A stretch of DNA of 64,000 bases from Hyphomonas sp. Mor2 (GTDB taxonomy: Bacteria > Pseudomonadota > Alphaproteobacteria > Caulobacterales > Hyphomonadaceae): assembly GCF_001854405.1 (NCBI RefSeq), contig NZ_CP017718.1, forward strand, positions 1,364,001 through 1,428,000, given 5' to 3'. Shown here one piece after another: positions 55,513-64,000 of the stretch. The position numbers were made by a program, and so were the translations under genes. The notes under the pieces were generated by a model. It saw only the letters and a list, made by a program, of their open reading frames with translations. It was not told where the DNA came from and did not search any database. Position 1 is the stretch's first letter. Each line of letters opens with the position of its first letter.

Positions 55513-56132
55513 GCTCGCCCTCCGGTCAGGGCCGCAAGTGTCAGGCGGGTCTCGTCTTCGAACAAGATGGTCACTTCAATCAGGTCGGGCAAGACATCGT
55601 TCAGCAAGCCGGCTCCGCCTTCCCAATAATCCGAAACCTGGTCGCCGCGCTGAAAACTGAGCTCCACAGTGCGGACATTGTTGAGCAGAACACGTGAGGA
55701 GACCGTCGTGCCCGTTGTCGCATCCGGGCGCAAAGTCGCTTCGCGAACGAGATCTCCATCGCGCAGAATGTACTCCACCGCTTGCAGACCGCTCCGCGGC
55801 TCGACAAAGCCTGGATTGATCCATCCGCTGCGTACAAACCGCAGGAAGGATCCGTCTCCACGCGGCCGCTCGCCCATGAGATTCACAGGATCGGAAAACC
55901 CGTTCGCCGAACGCACGGAGCGGGTGTCCATTGCCATGATGTCTTGCCGGATCAAGCGCTGCGCCACGTCCAGCTGACGCGTCATCTGTTCCTGATCGCG
56001 AATTTGCTGACTCGTCGTCGTTGCCCCGATCAGCAACGCCGCTCCCGCCGATGAGACGATCGCGAGAATGAACAAGGCGACGAGGGTTTCGGCCAGGGTG
56101 AAGCCGGCTTGAGCAGTGCGAGTGGTCGTCAT
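55509..56132 (-). CDS. gspJ: Type II secretion system minor pseudopilin J
   Basis: 207-residue minor pseudopilin with type IV prepilin N-terminus AGFTLAETLVALFILAIVSSAGAALL (Glu at +5 after the cleavage site). Forms the pseudopilus tip with I and K. Cleavage would be by GspO, not in this window. Overlaps gspI and gspK by ATGA. Confidence 0.92.
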   Translation of the reverse strand: MTTTRTAQAGFTLAETLVALFILAIVSSAGAALLIGATTTSQQIRDQEQMTRQLDVAQRLIRQDIMAMDTRSVRSANGFSDPVNLMGERPRGDGSFLRFVRSGWINPGFVEPRSGLQAVEYILRDGDLVREATLRPDATTGTTVSSRVLLNNVRTVELSFQRGDQVSDYWEGGAGLLNDVLPDLIEVTILFEDETRLTLAALTGGRA

Positions 56133-56560
56133 CGCCCTTCCTCCTCCGATTGCCCTGCCCCGTTCGATTGGCCAGGCAAATTAGCCGGAGTGTATTTCAG
56201 GCTGATCAGAGTCGCGAGGACCTGGTCACTCTCTTCGGCCCGCACTTCAATCCGGAGATTTTGCAATTGACCGATCTGTGCCGGGCTGGTGGTGCGAGTC
56301 CAGATATAGGTTCTGCCCAGTTGAACGTCCTGTCCAGTTGCGACGCCGGCGTCCAGAACAATGCGAGTCGCCATGGCGCGCGCCATTTCGTTCTCCGCTA
56401 CCGTTCGCGCCAGTAGCCGCGATTCCAGGCTTGCCGCATTGCGGTTGGCCTCAGTGGTCACCTGCAAGAGCGGAATCGCCGCCATTGCCAGAATGCCCAT
56501 GGCCGCAACGGTCTCGACCAGGCTGAACCCGGCCTGGCTGGAAGGTCTAACGTTCGACAA
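56129..56560 (-). CDS. gspI: Type II secretion system minor pseudopilin I
   Basis: 143-residue minor pseudopilin: the prepilin segment AGFSLVETVAAMGILAMAAIPLL with Glu at +5. It starts with TTG 56560; GGAGG lies six bases upstream and the reading overlaps the gspH end by 14 nt. No ATG precedes the prepilin signal, so the TTG start is well supported. Stop overlaps gspJ (ATGA). Confidence 0.9.
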   Translation of the reverse strand: MSNVRPSSQAGFSLVETVAAMGILAMAAIPLLQVTTEANRNAASLESRLLARTVAENEMARAMATRIVLDAGVATGQDVQLGRTYIWTRTTSPAQIGQLQNLRIEVRAEESDQVLATLISLKYTPANLPGQSNGAGQSEEEGR

Positions 56561-56993
56561 GCACGACCTCCCCGGATTCCGTCAGACTGATATCGATGCG
56601 CACGCCGCGTGCGCGCAGCTGAAACTCCGCCGGTTGTACAATTCCAGTTGGATCAAAGACGATTTCCGGCCAACCATCAGGACGCGGTCGCTCTTCTGTT
56701 TCATAAGTGATCTGCATCGCGCGCGGCAGAAAGTCCGGTCGACCAATCGGGCGCCAGCCATCTTGCCGCCATTGCACCAGAGCATATCCGCTATCAGAAA
56801 GCTTCAGGCCTAGCGGTTGTCCAGCGAAGATGGCCTGCTCCTGCGCGTCTTTGAGCACCATCGCAAAGGCTTGGGCGCTCGCCTGTTCCTCCGTCGGTCG
56901 CTGGGGCAAGGTCAGGGTGACGATTCCAGCGGTCAGACCTATGATGAACAGCACCGTCATGACTTCAACCAAAGTCATGCCCTTCTGGGTCAT
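56547..56993 (-). CDS. gspH: Type II secretion system pseudopilin H
   Basis: 148-residue minor pseudopilin (from ATG 56993, MTQKGMTLVEVMTVLFIIGLTAGIV). The prepilin leader ends at KG, then MTLVE with Glu +5. A TTG at 57014 (MFIERRH) is a longer alternative; neither has a strong ribosome site. It ends DLTESGEVVLVER-like SLTESGEVVLVER and runs 14 nt into gspI. Confidence 0.88.
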   Translation of the reverse strand: MTQKGMTLVEVMTVLFIIGLTAGIVTLTLPQRPTEEQASAQAFAMVLKDAQEQAIFAGQPLGLKLSDSGYALVQWRQDGWRPIGRPDFLPRAMQITYETEERPRPDGWPEIVFDPTGIVQPAEFQLRARGVRIDISLTESGEVVLVER

Positions 56994-57049
56994 ATGGCGG
57001 CGTTCGATAAACAAGATCTCTGACTTCCGATCAGCTGACTAGCCGCCGC

Positions 57050-57499
57050 CTAGATATCCCAGATGCTGATATCAGCATTGTCCTCTTCCCCGCCTTCGCG
57101 ACCGTCCGCGCCAAGCGAGTAGAGATCATACGGGCGACCGTCTTCGCCCGGGACTTCATAGACATATGGACGTCCCCACGGGTCGTCCGGGAGCTTCTGA
57201 ATGTAGCCTCCGGGACGATAGCGGTTTCCGTCAGGCGCATTGTCGGGTTTCGTGACCAGCGCTTCGAGCCCTTGCTGCTCGGTCGGGAAAGCAAACATGT
57301 CGCCATTATAGGATTGCAGCGCCCCGGACAGGCGGGTGATGTCGGTCGCCGCCTTGGTTGTGCGCCCCTGGCTCATCGCACCGGTGACGTTAATCAGAAC
57401 AACCGTCGATAGCAGGCCGATGATAAAAACGACCACCATGATCTCGGTCAGGGTGAAACCGCGCTGGCGGTTGCGACGCTGGGTTTTTGGATCTTTCAT
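57050..57499 (-). CDS. gspG: Type II secretion system major pseudopilin G
   Basis: 149-residue major pseudopilin, leader KDPKTQRRNRQRG and mature FTLTEIMVVVFIIGLLSTVVLINV with Glu at +5. The C-terminal GGYIQKLPDDPWGRPYVYEVPG and EGGEEDNADISIWDI hold the Ca-binding loop typical of GspG. ATG 57499 follows GAGGAAGAG; the extra residues upstream would overlap gspF. Confidence 0.95.
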   Translation of the reverse strand: MKDPKTQRRNRQRGFTLTEIMVVVFIIGLLSTVVLINVTGAMSQGRTTKAATDITRLSGALQSYNGDMFAFPTEQQGLEALVTKPDNAPDGNRYRPGGYIQKLPDDPWGRPYVYEVPGEDGRPYDLYSLGADGREGGEEDNADISIWDI

Positions 57500-57509
57500 T
57501 TTCTCTTCC

Positions 57510-58721
57510 TCAGGCACCAATCGCCATCGTGTTAAGCTGCAGGATTGGCAGCATGATGGCGAGAACTATTAAAGCAACGACCCCTGCGAGCATAACGATC
57601 AGCAAAGGTTCCAACAGGCCGAGCGCGACCGTGGCGTTGCTGTCGAGTTCTTCTTCCATGTAATCGGCGGCGCGAGATGTCATGGCAGGAAGGTCGCCGC
57701 CGCGCTCCCCACTCGCAACCATGTGCACCAGCATGGGCGGAAACACCCCTGTCTGGCGCATCGCGCGATTAAGCGTTTGTCCCTCTTCAACCTGTCGTCT
57801 CACTGTGACCGCAGCCTGCCGGAAGACTTCATTCCCGACTGACCCTTTGGCGGCAACCAAGGCATCCGGCACGGTGGCGCCGCTGCCGGACAGGGTCGCA
57901 AACGTTCTTGCAAACTGGGCGGCATTGGCGCTGCGGATTACCTTGCCCAGCAAAGGCAAGCGCAAGACGAACCGGTCCCAGTGCATCTTAACAGCTGGGG
58001 TCCGGAAGGCCCCTCGGAGCATCCAGATGCCAAGTCCGATGGCAGGCAAGACGATGAGTCCCCAACCTCGCATGAATTCCGAGACCGCGATCACCGCATT
58101 GGTCAGTGGGGGCAGTTCCTGTCCCAAGGTTTCGAATTGCTCGATGACTGCCGGCACGACGAAAATCAGAAGCAACACCACGACCAGCATGGCCACACAG
58201 GCCAGCACCGCAGGATAGATCAAGGCGGATAGCAATTTGTTGCGCAATTTACGCGACTTTTCGAGATGGGTGGCGAGCCGCTCCATCACATCCCCAAGCC
58301 GTCCAGAAGACTGTCCTGCCGCCACCACGGCGCGGTAGTAAGGCGGGAAGGCTCTAGAAGACTGGCTGAGCGCCTCTGAAAACGAATAACCTTCCTGCAC
58401 GCTGCCGCGCACGCTCATCAGCACGCGCCGCGCCGCCGGTTTTTCAGCCTCGCCTGCAATCGCGCCGAGAGCCTCCTCCACCGTCGCACCTGATTTGATG
58501 AGCATCGCGAGCTGACGGGTGGTGAGAACCAGATCATTTCCGGAAAGTGACCCTCGCCCTCCCGCGCGAGCTGCTGATTTCTGGCGCGCCTCTTTGACAT
58601 CCAGCGGCGACAATTGCCGCAATCGAAGTTCCTTGCGCGCAGAGCGTGCAGAATCGGCGGTAATCACGCCGGTCGCGCGTTTGCCGTCAACTCCAATGGC
58701 GACATAGTCATAGACCGCCAT
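57510..58721 (-). CDS. gspF: Type II secretion system protein F
   Basis: 403-residue polytopic inner-membrane platform protein. Begins MAVYDYVAIGVDGKRATGVI, as in GspF, with three to four transmembrane helices (around 180, 225 and 375) and the repeated T2SS-F domain (LATHLEKSRKLRNKLLSALIYP). It connects GspE to the pseudopilus. 3 bp after gspE. Confidence 0.95.
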   Translation of the reverse strand: MAVYDYVAIGVDGKRATGVITADSARSARKELRLRQLSPLDVKEARQKSAARAGGRGSLSGNDLVLTTRQLAMLIKSGATVEEALGAIAGEAEKPAARRVLMSVRGSVQEGYSFSEALSQSSRAFPPYYRAVVAAGQSSGRLGDVMERLATHLEKSRKLRNKLLSALIYPAVLACVAMLVVVLLLIFVVPAVIEQFETLGQELPPLTNAVIAVSEFMRGWGLIVLPAIGLGIWMLRGAFRTPAVKMHWDRFVLRLPLLGKVIRSANAAQFARTFATLSGSGATVPDALVAAKGSVGNEVFRQAAVTVRRQVEEGQTLNRAMRQTGVFPPMLVHMVASGERGGDLPAMTSRAADYMEEELDSNATVALGLLEPLLIVMLAGVVALIVLAIMLPILQLNTMAIGA

Positions 58722-58724
58722 CGC

Positions 58725-60212
58725 CTAGTGCTCCTCTTCGCGTCGGCAGACCCGCAAGACTTCCTCTACGCTGGTCAGGCCGGTCTTCACATATCGCGCT
58801 GCATTGCGGAACAGGGTATCGTGGTCGGCAAAGGCCATTTCCTGGATCGCATCTTCGGACCCGTCGGCGCGAATAAGATCGCGTAGCCCGCTATTCACCG
58901 AAATCAGTTCATAGACGCCAAGTCGGCCATTGTACCCAGTATTGTTGCAAGCCATGCAGCCAACAGGACGCCAGAACTGAGGCGCTTCTTCTTGCGTCAA
59001 TCCAAACATGGCGAGTTCTTCCGCCGTCGCGCCGTGCGGCGTCCGGCAATGCTCGCAGAGTTTACGCACGAGGCGCTGGGCAATCACTGCCTTTAACGTC
59101 GCCGCCAGCACATAGGGTTCGATCCCCATGTCGCGCAGGCGCTGGATCGCACCGGCTGCGCTATTGGTGTGCACCGTGGACAATACCGGACGTCCGGTTG
59201 AGGCAAATTCAAACGCCACCTTAGCGGTTTCCAGATCGCGGATCTCACCAACCATAACGACGTCCGGGTCGTGGCGCAGAATAGCGCGCAAGGTCGCGGC
59301 GAAGGTCAAGCCGACTTTATGGTGCATTTGCGTCTGGCTGATGCCTTCCAATCCGTATTCAATCGGATCTTCCAGGGTCATCACATTGCGCTCGCCATTA
59401 TTGAGCACGGACAGCGCGGAATAGAGCGTCGTCGTTTTACCCGAGCCGGTCGGCCCGGTGACCAGCGTAATGCCGTTGGGCTGCGCCAGAATTTCCCGGA
59501 TGCGCGCCAGCGTCGTCTCGTCCATGCCGAGCTCGTCGAGGCCCAGCAAGGCATTGCGTGTATCGAGCAGACGCATCGTAACGCGTTCGCCATAGCGGCT
59601 GGGCAATGTCGACACACGCACATCAATGCTGCGCCCGCCAATCGAAAGTGAGATGCGCCCATCCTGAGGGATGCGTTTCTCGGCAATGTCGAGGCGGGCC
59701 ATGACCTTGATACGAGACGTGAGAGGGGCTGCGAGGCGACGGGTCGGCGTCAGGACTTCCTGCAAGACCCCGTCAATGCGGTAGCGCACCGAAAGGTTGT
59801 CCTCGTGCGGCTCGATATGGATGTCCGACGCCTTGCGGTTCACCGCTTCGTAGATCAGACCATTGATCAACCGAATGACCGGCGCATCATCATCGCCATC
59901 AAGCAGGTCCGCTGTTTCAGGAATGCCATCCACCAGGCTGGCCAACCCGCCCTGATTGTCGAGCGCCGCTTCGGCCTCGTCGCCGCTGACGCCATCCCGA
60001 GCATAATGCTCTGTAAGCGCGCGCTCGAATTCCTGCGCCTCCATGGCCTGCAATTGTAGCGGCTTTCGCAAAACGCGGCGAGCTTCGATCAGGCTGAACG
60101 GGTCTGCACCATTGCGGACGCCGAGCCGGATTTCGTCGCCCTGCCCGGCGAGCACAACCACGCCTTTGTCACGGGCGAAGGAATAGGAGAGATCTGTGTC
60201 GGGTTGGCTCAT
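58725..60212 (-). CDS. gspE: Type II secretion system ATPase E
   Basis: 495-residue AAA+-like secretion ATPase that drives pseudopilus growth. Has Walker A TGPTGSGKTTT, Walker B, the Asp box (RHDPDVVMVGEIRD) and His box (ATGRPVLSTVHTN-like ASTGRPVLSTVHT), plus the four-cysteine zinc site VRKLCEHCRTPHG and CMACNNTGYNGR. N-terminal region around 1-130 binds GspL. 46 bp after gspD. Confidence 0.96.
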   Translation of the reverse strand: MSQPDTDLSYSFARDKGVVVLAGQGDEIRLGVRNGADPFSLIEARRVLRKPLQLQAMEAQEFERALTEHYARDGVSGDEAEAALDNQGGLASLVDGIPETADLLDGDDDAPVIRLINGLIYEAVNRKASDIHIEPHEDNLSVRYRIDGVLQEVLTPTRRLAAPLTSRIKVMARLDIAEKRIPQDGRISLSIGGRSIDVRVSTLPSRYGERVTMRLLDTRNALLGLDELGMDETTLARIREILAQPNGITLVTGPTGSGKTTTLYSALSVLNNGERNVMTLEDPIEYGLEGISQTQMHHKVGLTFAATLRAILRHDPDVVMVGEIRDLETAKVAFEFASTGRPVLSTVHTNSAAGAIQRLRDMGIEPYVLAATLKAVIAQRLVRKLCEHCRTPHGATAEELAMFGLTQEEAPQFWRPVGCMACNNTGYNGRLGVYELISVNSGLRDLIRADGSEDAIQEMAFADHDTLFRNAARYVKTGLTSVEEVLRVCRREEEH

Positions 60213-60258
60213 AATCTAGATTTACACCGTTTCAGGAGAAGTTTGACCCCTGGTCCCG

Positions 60259-62196
60259 CTAATCAATGGGTGGTTCAGTCCCGAGCACGGAATTGATGAA
60301 TTCGTCCAATTCGGACGCTGTGTCTTCGGTTTCTCCATCGCGCAGCAGGCTTTCAGCGCGGATATAGCGATAATTGCGAGAGGTTAGACTGCGAGCATCC
60401 TCGCGATCACGAACGATGGTTGGTCGAATAAACACCATGAGATTGGTGCGATCGTACTCCTTAAGTTCAGATTTAAACAGGTTCCCGACAACCGGAATGT
60501 CACCCGCGACCGGAACCTTGAAGTTGGAGATTTGATCCTCTTGCTGAATCAACCCCCCGATAACGATGATCTCACCATCATCTGCAAGGACATTTGTGGT
60601 GATCTGGCGTTGGTTGGTGACAAAGTCATCAATACCATTGCTCAGGTCTCGTTCGATACTCGAAACCTCCTGGTATATATCCATGCGGATCGTGTCGTCC
60701 GCAGAAATACGCGGCGTTACACGCAGGATGATACCGACGTCTTGGCGCGTCACGGTTCTAAACGGATTGCTATTGTCCGATCCAAGCGTCTCACCAGTGG
60801 TGACCGGTATTTGCTGACCCACCACGAGTTCGGACGTACCATTGTCCAAAGTGATGTTGAAGGGCTTGGACAAGACCTTCGACTGAGAATCTGTTTCGAG
60901 CGCGGTCAAGATGGCGCCGAACAAGGTATCGCCATCGCGCCCCCCCACTCCGGCGGTTGCACCGTTGAGTTCGAGCAAAGAATTAACTGCGCCTTCCGTA
61001 AACGGATTTGTTCCGCCGAATGCAGTTGGATCAGCGATCGCACCGGCCAACTGTAACAAGTTAGGTGCAGAATCACTGAAATTCGTACTCAAAAAGGGTA
61101 CCGTAGACTCTCCGGTTCCCGACAAGAGAAACTGGACCCCCAAATCGCGAGACGTTTCGTCCGAGATCTCAACAATAATCGCTTCCAGCAGGACTTGCGC
61201 CCGGCGCTTGTCGAGCGCTTCGACGACGCGCTCCATGGCGAGAATGGTGTCCGGCGAGGCACTGATGACGAGCGAATTGGTCGGTTCATGATGGGCAATC
61301 GTTGCCCCCGGCGTTTGCGCGTCGCCGGGCGAGCTCTGTTCTGCCATTGTCTCGGCCAGTCGCTCCAGGATTGGAACAATATCAACGGCGTCCGAGTTTT
61401 TCAGCTCGATCACCCGGAGGCTGTCGCGCACCGGGTCGGCCTTATCGAGGTCACTTGCGATACGCACGGCCCGCGCCACCGTCGCCTCGTCACCGCGAAT
61501 AACGACCGAGTTCGAGCTGGTTGAAGCTGAGGCTTCAAAGCGCGTGCCTGGCGCATCGTCGCGATCACTCAGCAGGTCGGTCAGTATATTCTGAATCTCA
61601 CGCGCCGGGACATTACGCAGTTCGATGGTTTCGACCTTTGTGCGATCATCCGCATCCAGTCCGCCGACAATCTCGCGCAGACGCGGCATGTTTGACGCGT
61701 AATCTACCAGAACCAGCGTATTCGATCGCGCATTGGCTACGACCTGACCTTGCGCGTCGACCAAAGGCTTGACCATCTGGGCGGCCTCGATGGCGCTAAA
61801 ATTGTCGAGCTTGAAGACTTCGGTGATGAAGGAATTGGGCCCGGTATTGTTGACTCCAGCTTCACCGATGGCGGCTTGCTCCGGCACCACGCGATAAACG
61901 CCCCGCCCCGCCGGAATCGCTGCGAAACCGTGGACGCGCAGCGTCGAAAGGAACACCTGGAACACTTCATTCGTCGTCATCGGCGCCTGCGACATGACCG
62001 TCACCTTCGTGCGCCGAACATCGGGATGCAGGATGAAAGTGTATCCGGTGATGATCGAAACATCGTCGATCAGCGCCGTGATCTCAACGTCGTTCAGGCT
62101 CAACACGTGGCGAGCCGCCTGCGGCGAGTTCATCTCTGCCGTCGCAATTCCCTGGCTCGCCAAGGCAATAGCAGATGCAGCAATCAATCTTTTCAT
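60259..62196 (-). CDS. gspD: Type II secretion system secretin D
   Basis: 645-residue outer-membrane secretin. A signal peptide (MKRLIAASAIALASQGIATA) precedes N0, N1-N3 domains (SLNDVEITALIDDVSIITGYT; NTLVLVDYASNMPRL; NSVVIRGDEATVARA) and the C-terminal secretin beta-barrel (VGQQIPVTTGETLGSD, VGIILRVTPRISADDTI and VPVAGDIPVVGNLF). No dedicated pilotin gene was recognised nearby. 9 bp after gspC. Confidence 0.96.
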   Translation of the reverse strand: MKRLIAASAIALASQGIATAEMNSPQAARHVLSLNDVEITALIDDVSIITGYTFILHPDVRRTKVTVMSQAPMTTNEVFQVFLSTLRVHGFAAIPAGRGVYRVVPEQAAIGEAGVNNTGPNSFITEVFKLDNFSAIEAAQMVKPLVDAQGQVVANARSNTLVLVDYASNMPRLREIVGGLDADDRTKVETIELRNVPAREIQNILTDLLSDRDDAPGTRFEASASTSSNSVVIRGDEATVARAVRIASDLDKADPVRDSLRVIELKNSDAVDIVPILERLAETMAEQSSPGDAQTPGATIAHHEPTNSLVISASPDTILAMERVVEALDKRRAQVLLEAIIVEISDETSRDLGVQFLLSGTGESTVPFLSTNFSDSAPNLLQLAGAIADPTAFGGTNPFTEGAVNSLLELNGATAGVGGRDGDTLFGAILTALETDSQSKVLSKPFNITLDNGTSELVVGQQIPVTTGETLGSDNSNPFRTVTRQDVGIILRVTPRISADDTIRMDIYQEVSSIERDLSNGIDDFVTNQRQITTNVLADDGEIIVIGGLIQQEDQISNFKVPVAGDIPVVGNLFKSELKEYDRTNLMVFIRPTIVRDREDARSLTSRNYRYIRAESLLRDGETEDTASELDEFINSVLGTEPPID

Positions 62197-62205
62197 CGGA
62201 TAACC

Positions 62206-63102
62206 TTACTCACCAAACTTCAAACGAACGGTCCGCGTCGATCCGTTCCTGTTAATCTCCAGAACCGCTGTCTGTATTGAAGAAATACGGTCCACAATGT
62301 CGGCCATATCCAAACTGTCTACCGACGTGCCATTAATTTGCAGCAACACATCGCCAGGCTGCAATCCTGCCTGGCGCATGATATCTGCGCTGCCGATCGG
62401 GTTCAGGCGATAACCGGTCAGCACACCATTGGTCATCACCGGACCTGCATTCATCGCGCCGAACAGCACATCCGGCCCTGGCAGCTGGCCTTCAATCTCA
62501 TCCGACGGTTCTGGCGCTTGAACCGCTTGCGCCGCACTCGCACCATTTCCAGCATCGGTCACGATCCGCGAATCATCGGAGATCACAGAAAGACCTGCCC
62601 CGCGCCCGCCCAGCATCAGGGTTTCGTCTGCGCCATCACGGTTAATAATCACCCGATCCGACAGAATTCTTTCCAGCACCACGCCGGGCAGAATCTCATC
62701 TCCGATCCGGTAATTCTTCCCGATTCCGTCGGGTGTCCGGATGATGGCGTTGCCGGCTCCGTCCCCTTCGGTCGACATCCGAAGCCCGTCCAGCTGCAGG
62801 TTGAGATTGGTTTCAGGAACGTCTTGCACGATCAGTTCGACTTCTCCCTGATCGAACGGGTTTTCTGTGAGCAAGACCGATCGATCGGTGGAAATAGCAA
62901 GAGTGCTGCCGGTTCCGCGCATTGGCGCCGGCAGCGGACGATCTGTAAATGTGGCAACAGAAGCCGACGGCGAAGCGATGACCCAGACCAGGCGTGCGGC
63001 GAGAAGCGCCAACGTGACGATCAGCACCAGCTCAATCGCCAGGCGTATGGGGCGCTCAATAACGCTCACTCGCTCCATGACCGTTTGGGTGGCGTTTGCC
63101 AT
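62206..63102 (-). CDS. gspC: Type II secretion system protein C
   Basis: 298-residue bitopic inner-membrane protein, with a cytoplasmic N-terminus, one transmembrane helix (LAIELVLIVTLALLAARLVWVI) and a periplasmic HR domain (LNLQLDGLRMSTEGDGAGNAI), then a C-terminal PDZ domain (LNPIGSADIMRQAGLQPGD and LLQINGTSVDSLDMADIVDRI). It links the secretin to the inner platform. First gene of the gspC-N operon. Confidence 0.93.
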   Translation of the reverse strand: MANATQTVMERVSVIERPIRLAIELVLIVTLALLAARLVWVIASPSASVATFTDRPLPAPMRGTGSTLAISTDRSVLLTENPFDQGEVELIVQDVPETNLNLQLDGLRMSTEGDGAGNAIIRTPDGIGKNYRIGDEILPGVVLERILSDRVIINRDGADETLMLGGRGAGLSVISDDSRIVTDAGNGASAAQAVQAPEPSDEIEGQLPGPDVLFGAMNAGPVMTNGVLTGYRLNPIGSADIMRQAGLQPGDVLLQINGTSVDSLDMADIVDRISSIQTAVLEINRNGSTRTVRLKFGE

Positions 63103-63183
63103 TCTGGTCTCTCCTCACCCCCCAGACTTAACCTTAACCCTAGGCGCTAATCACGTGTTTTGTCACGCTTAATTGTAAGAAAC

Positions 63184-63222
63184 GAACCCTCACAAGTCGG
63201 TTAAAACCGATTGTAAGGGTTC
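63184..63222 (-). terminator. Long hairpin between TonB receptor and gspC
   Basis: Left arm GAACCCTCACAAGTCGGTT and right arm AACCGATTGTAAGGGTTC form an 18-base-pair stem with one mismatch and one bulge around two A bases. It lies 48 bp past the receptor stop on the minus strand, followed there by a TTTCTT tract. It would separate the receptor transcript from the gsp operon; the T tract is short, so a rho-independent function is only likely. Confidence 0.5.
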
Positions 63223-63270
63223 ACCTTAGTCGTTCACTTTTTTCACTGACGCAAATGCGTCGTGCTTAAC

Positions 63271-64000
63271 CTAGAATTTCGCGGTCAGGCTGGCGGACAG
63301 GCTGCTTCCACGATCGTAGGTGTTGAACTCGATCCGCCCCACATCCGTCGCTGTGTTCACGAATTCCTCATGCGCTTCGTCGAGCAGGTTACGCGCGCTG
63401 AAGCCAAAAGTGAGATCCTTGCCGCCAAAATTGAAATCACGGCGATATACGAGGTCAACCTGAATGCCTGGATCCTCGATCACATCTTCGAGTCCGAGGC
63501 GGGCGTCACCGCGCTGCAGGATACGCTCATCCACCCAGCCGATCAGCAATGTGGCCTGTTCAACATCGCTTTCCCAACCAAATTGCAGGTTGAAGATGTT
63601 TTCAGGAGTCCCTTGCAACTTGTCGCCATCATTCAGGCCAAGATCGGTTGCGAGAATGGTGCGGTTTTCGCTGCCCGAGAAGACGAGGTCCATTGCATCG
63701 ACAAGGAGTTCAGCCGACGTGAAGGTATAGTTGGTAGAGAAGATCCAGTCACGATCCTGCCACCAACTGCCTTCGAAAGGCATCTCGAAACGGTTCCGAT
63801 ACTCAAGCTCGAATCCGAACAGTTCGGCTTTCGGCGCATTAATGTACGTCGTCTGATAAACGAGCGAGCTTAGTTCGTTGATCTGTTCTTCGATCGGGTT
63901 TTCGATTTCCTTGAAGAAGGCCGCACCGGTCACGAACTGATTGCGGCCCATATAGTATTCGAGGCGCGCATCATAATTGGTGAACTCGCTGTCGACCAAG
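63271..64000 (-). CDS. TonB-dependent outer-membrane receptor (C-terminal part)
   Basis: Partial gene: the coding frame runs off the right edge of the window, leaving 242 C-terminal residues. They are beta-barrel strands, such as EYYMGRNQFVTGAAFFKEIENPI and DLVYRRDFNFGGKDLTFGFSARNLLDEAHEEF, and end with the outer-membrane terminal Phe (SLSASLTAKF). This is the end of a TonB-dependent receptor, which imports siderophores, sugars or other ligands; the ligand cannot be told. Its plug domain lies outside. Confidence 0.92.
   Translation of the reverse strand, partial: LVDSEFTNYDARLEYYMGRNQFVTGAAFFKEIENPIEEQINELSSLVYQTTYINAPKAELFGFELEYRNRFEMPFEGSWWQDRDWIFSTNYTFTSAELLVDAMDLVFSGSENRTILATDLGLNDGDKLQGTPENIFNLQFGWESDVEQATLLIGWVDERILQRGDARLGLEDVIEDPGIQVDLVYRRDFNFGGKDLTFGFSARNLLDEAHEEFVNTATDVGRIEFNTYDRGSSLSASLTAKF

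Overview
The window reads as chromosomal DNA of an alphaproteobacterium, most likely of the Hyphomonadaceae/Maricaulales type. The grounds are a RegB/RegA pair with a divergent SCO1/SenC gene, the alphaproteobacterial murA-DUF2948-hisD-UPF0262 operon, an NDUFS4-like complex I subunit, an intracellular PHA depolymerase, a short RNase E/G followed by yacG, and a complete type II secretion operon beside a TonB receptor. The genus is inference; no rRNA lies in the window. Gene packing is very tight: many same-strand neighbours share ATGA or TGATG, and six convergent pairs share exactly 4 nt, nesting the two stop codons.

Layout. 1-5.2 kb: recG, a DUF502 membrane protein, and a phosphotransferase/DUF6285 pair. 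4.2-7.0 kb (minus): two glycosyltransferases, a 62-residue protein and a radical SAM enzyme in one operon. 7.1-13.3 kb: a photooxidative-stress cluster (photolyase, FAD oxidoreductase, DUF1365, CFA-type methyltransferase) converging on DUF3108 and a ChrR-like cupin; both arms carry candidate ECF (RpoE/ChrR-type) promoters, but no sigma factor is present. 13.3-16.3 kb: cysK, mercaptopyruvate sulfurtransferase and cystathionine beta-lyase. 16.3-19.9 kb: UPF0262, hisD, DUF2948, murA. 20-22 kb: an LRAT-like protein, a 44-residue basic protein, tRNA-Thr(GGT) and an intact IS3/IS407-group element.

22-31.2 kb looks accessory. A MarR regulator is divergent from a six-gene operon (two NTF2-like lipoproteins, a VOC protein, a PLP decarboxylase, a seven-repeat FG-GAP/ASPIC lipoprotein and an SMP-30/NHL-like lipoprotein). 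Two identical-format palindromes lie in the shared intergenic region. Next to it is a self-sufficient CYP102-type P450-reductase fusion. I regard this operon as the best candidate for an undescribed system.

31.3-42.4 kb: pgeF, a VOC protein, regA/regB, SCO1, a LuxR-type regulator, a FemAB-like protein, phaZ, an APC permease, polA and tRNA-Arg(TCT). 42.6-50.6 kb: a DUF1800/DUF1501 pair, NDUFS4-like protein, tRNA-Pro(TGG), a thioesterase, DUF192, a double cold-shock protein, tRNA-Glu(TTC), a GNAT enzyme, guaB and yacG. 50.6-63.1 kb (minus): gspC-D-E-F-G-H-I-J-K-L-M-N, then a lipoprotein, RNase E/G and yacG, nearly all overlapping. The window ends inside a TonB-dependent receptor.
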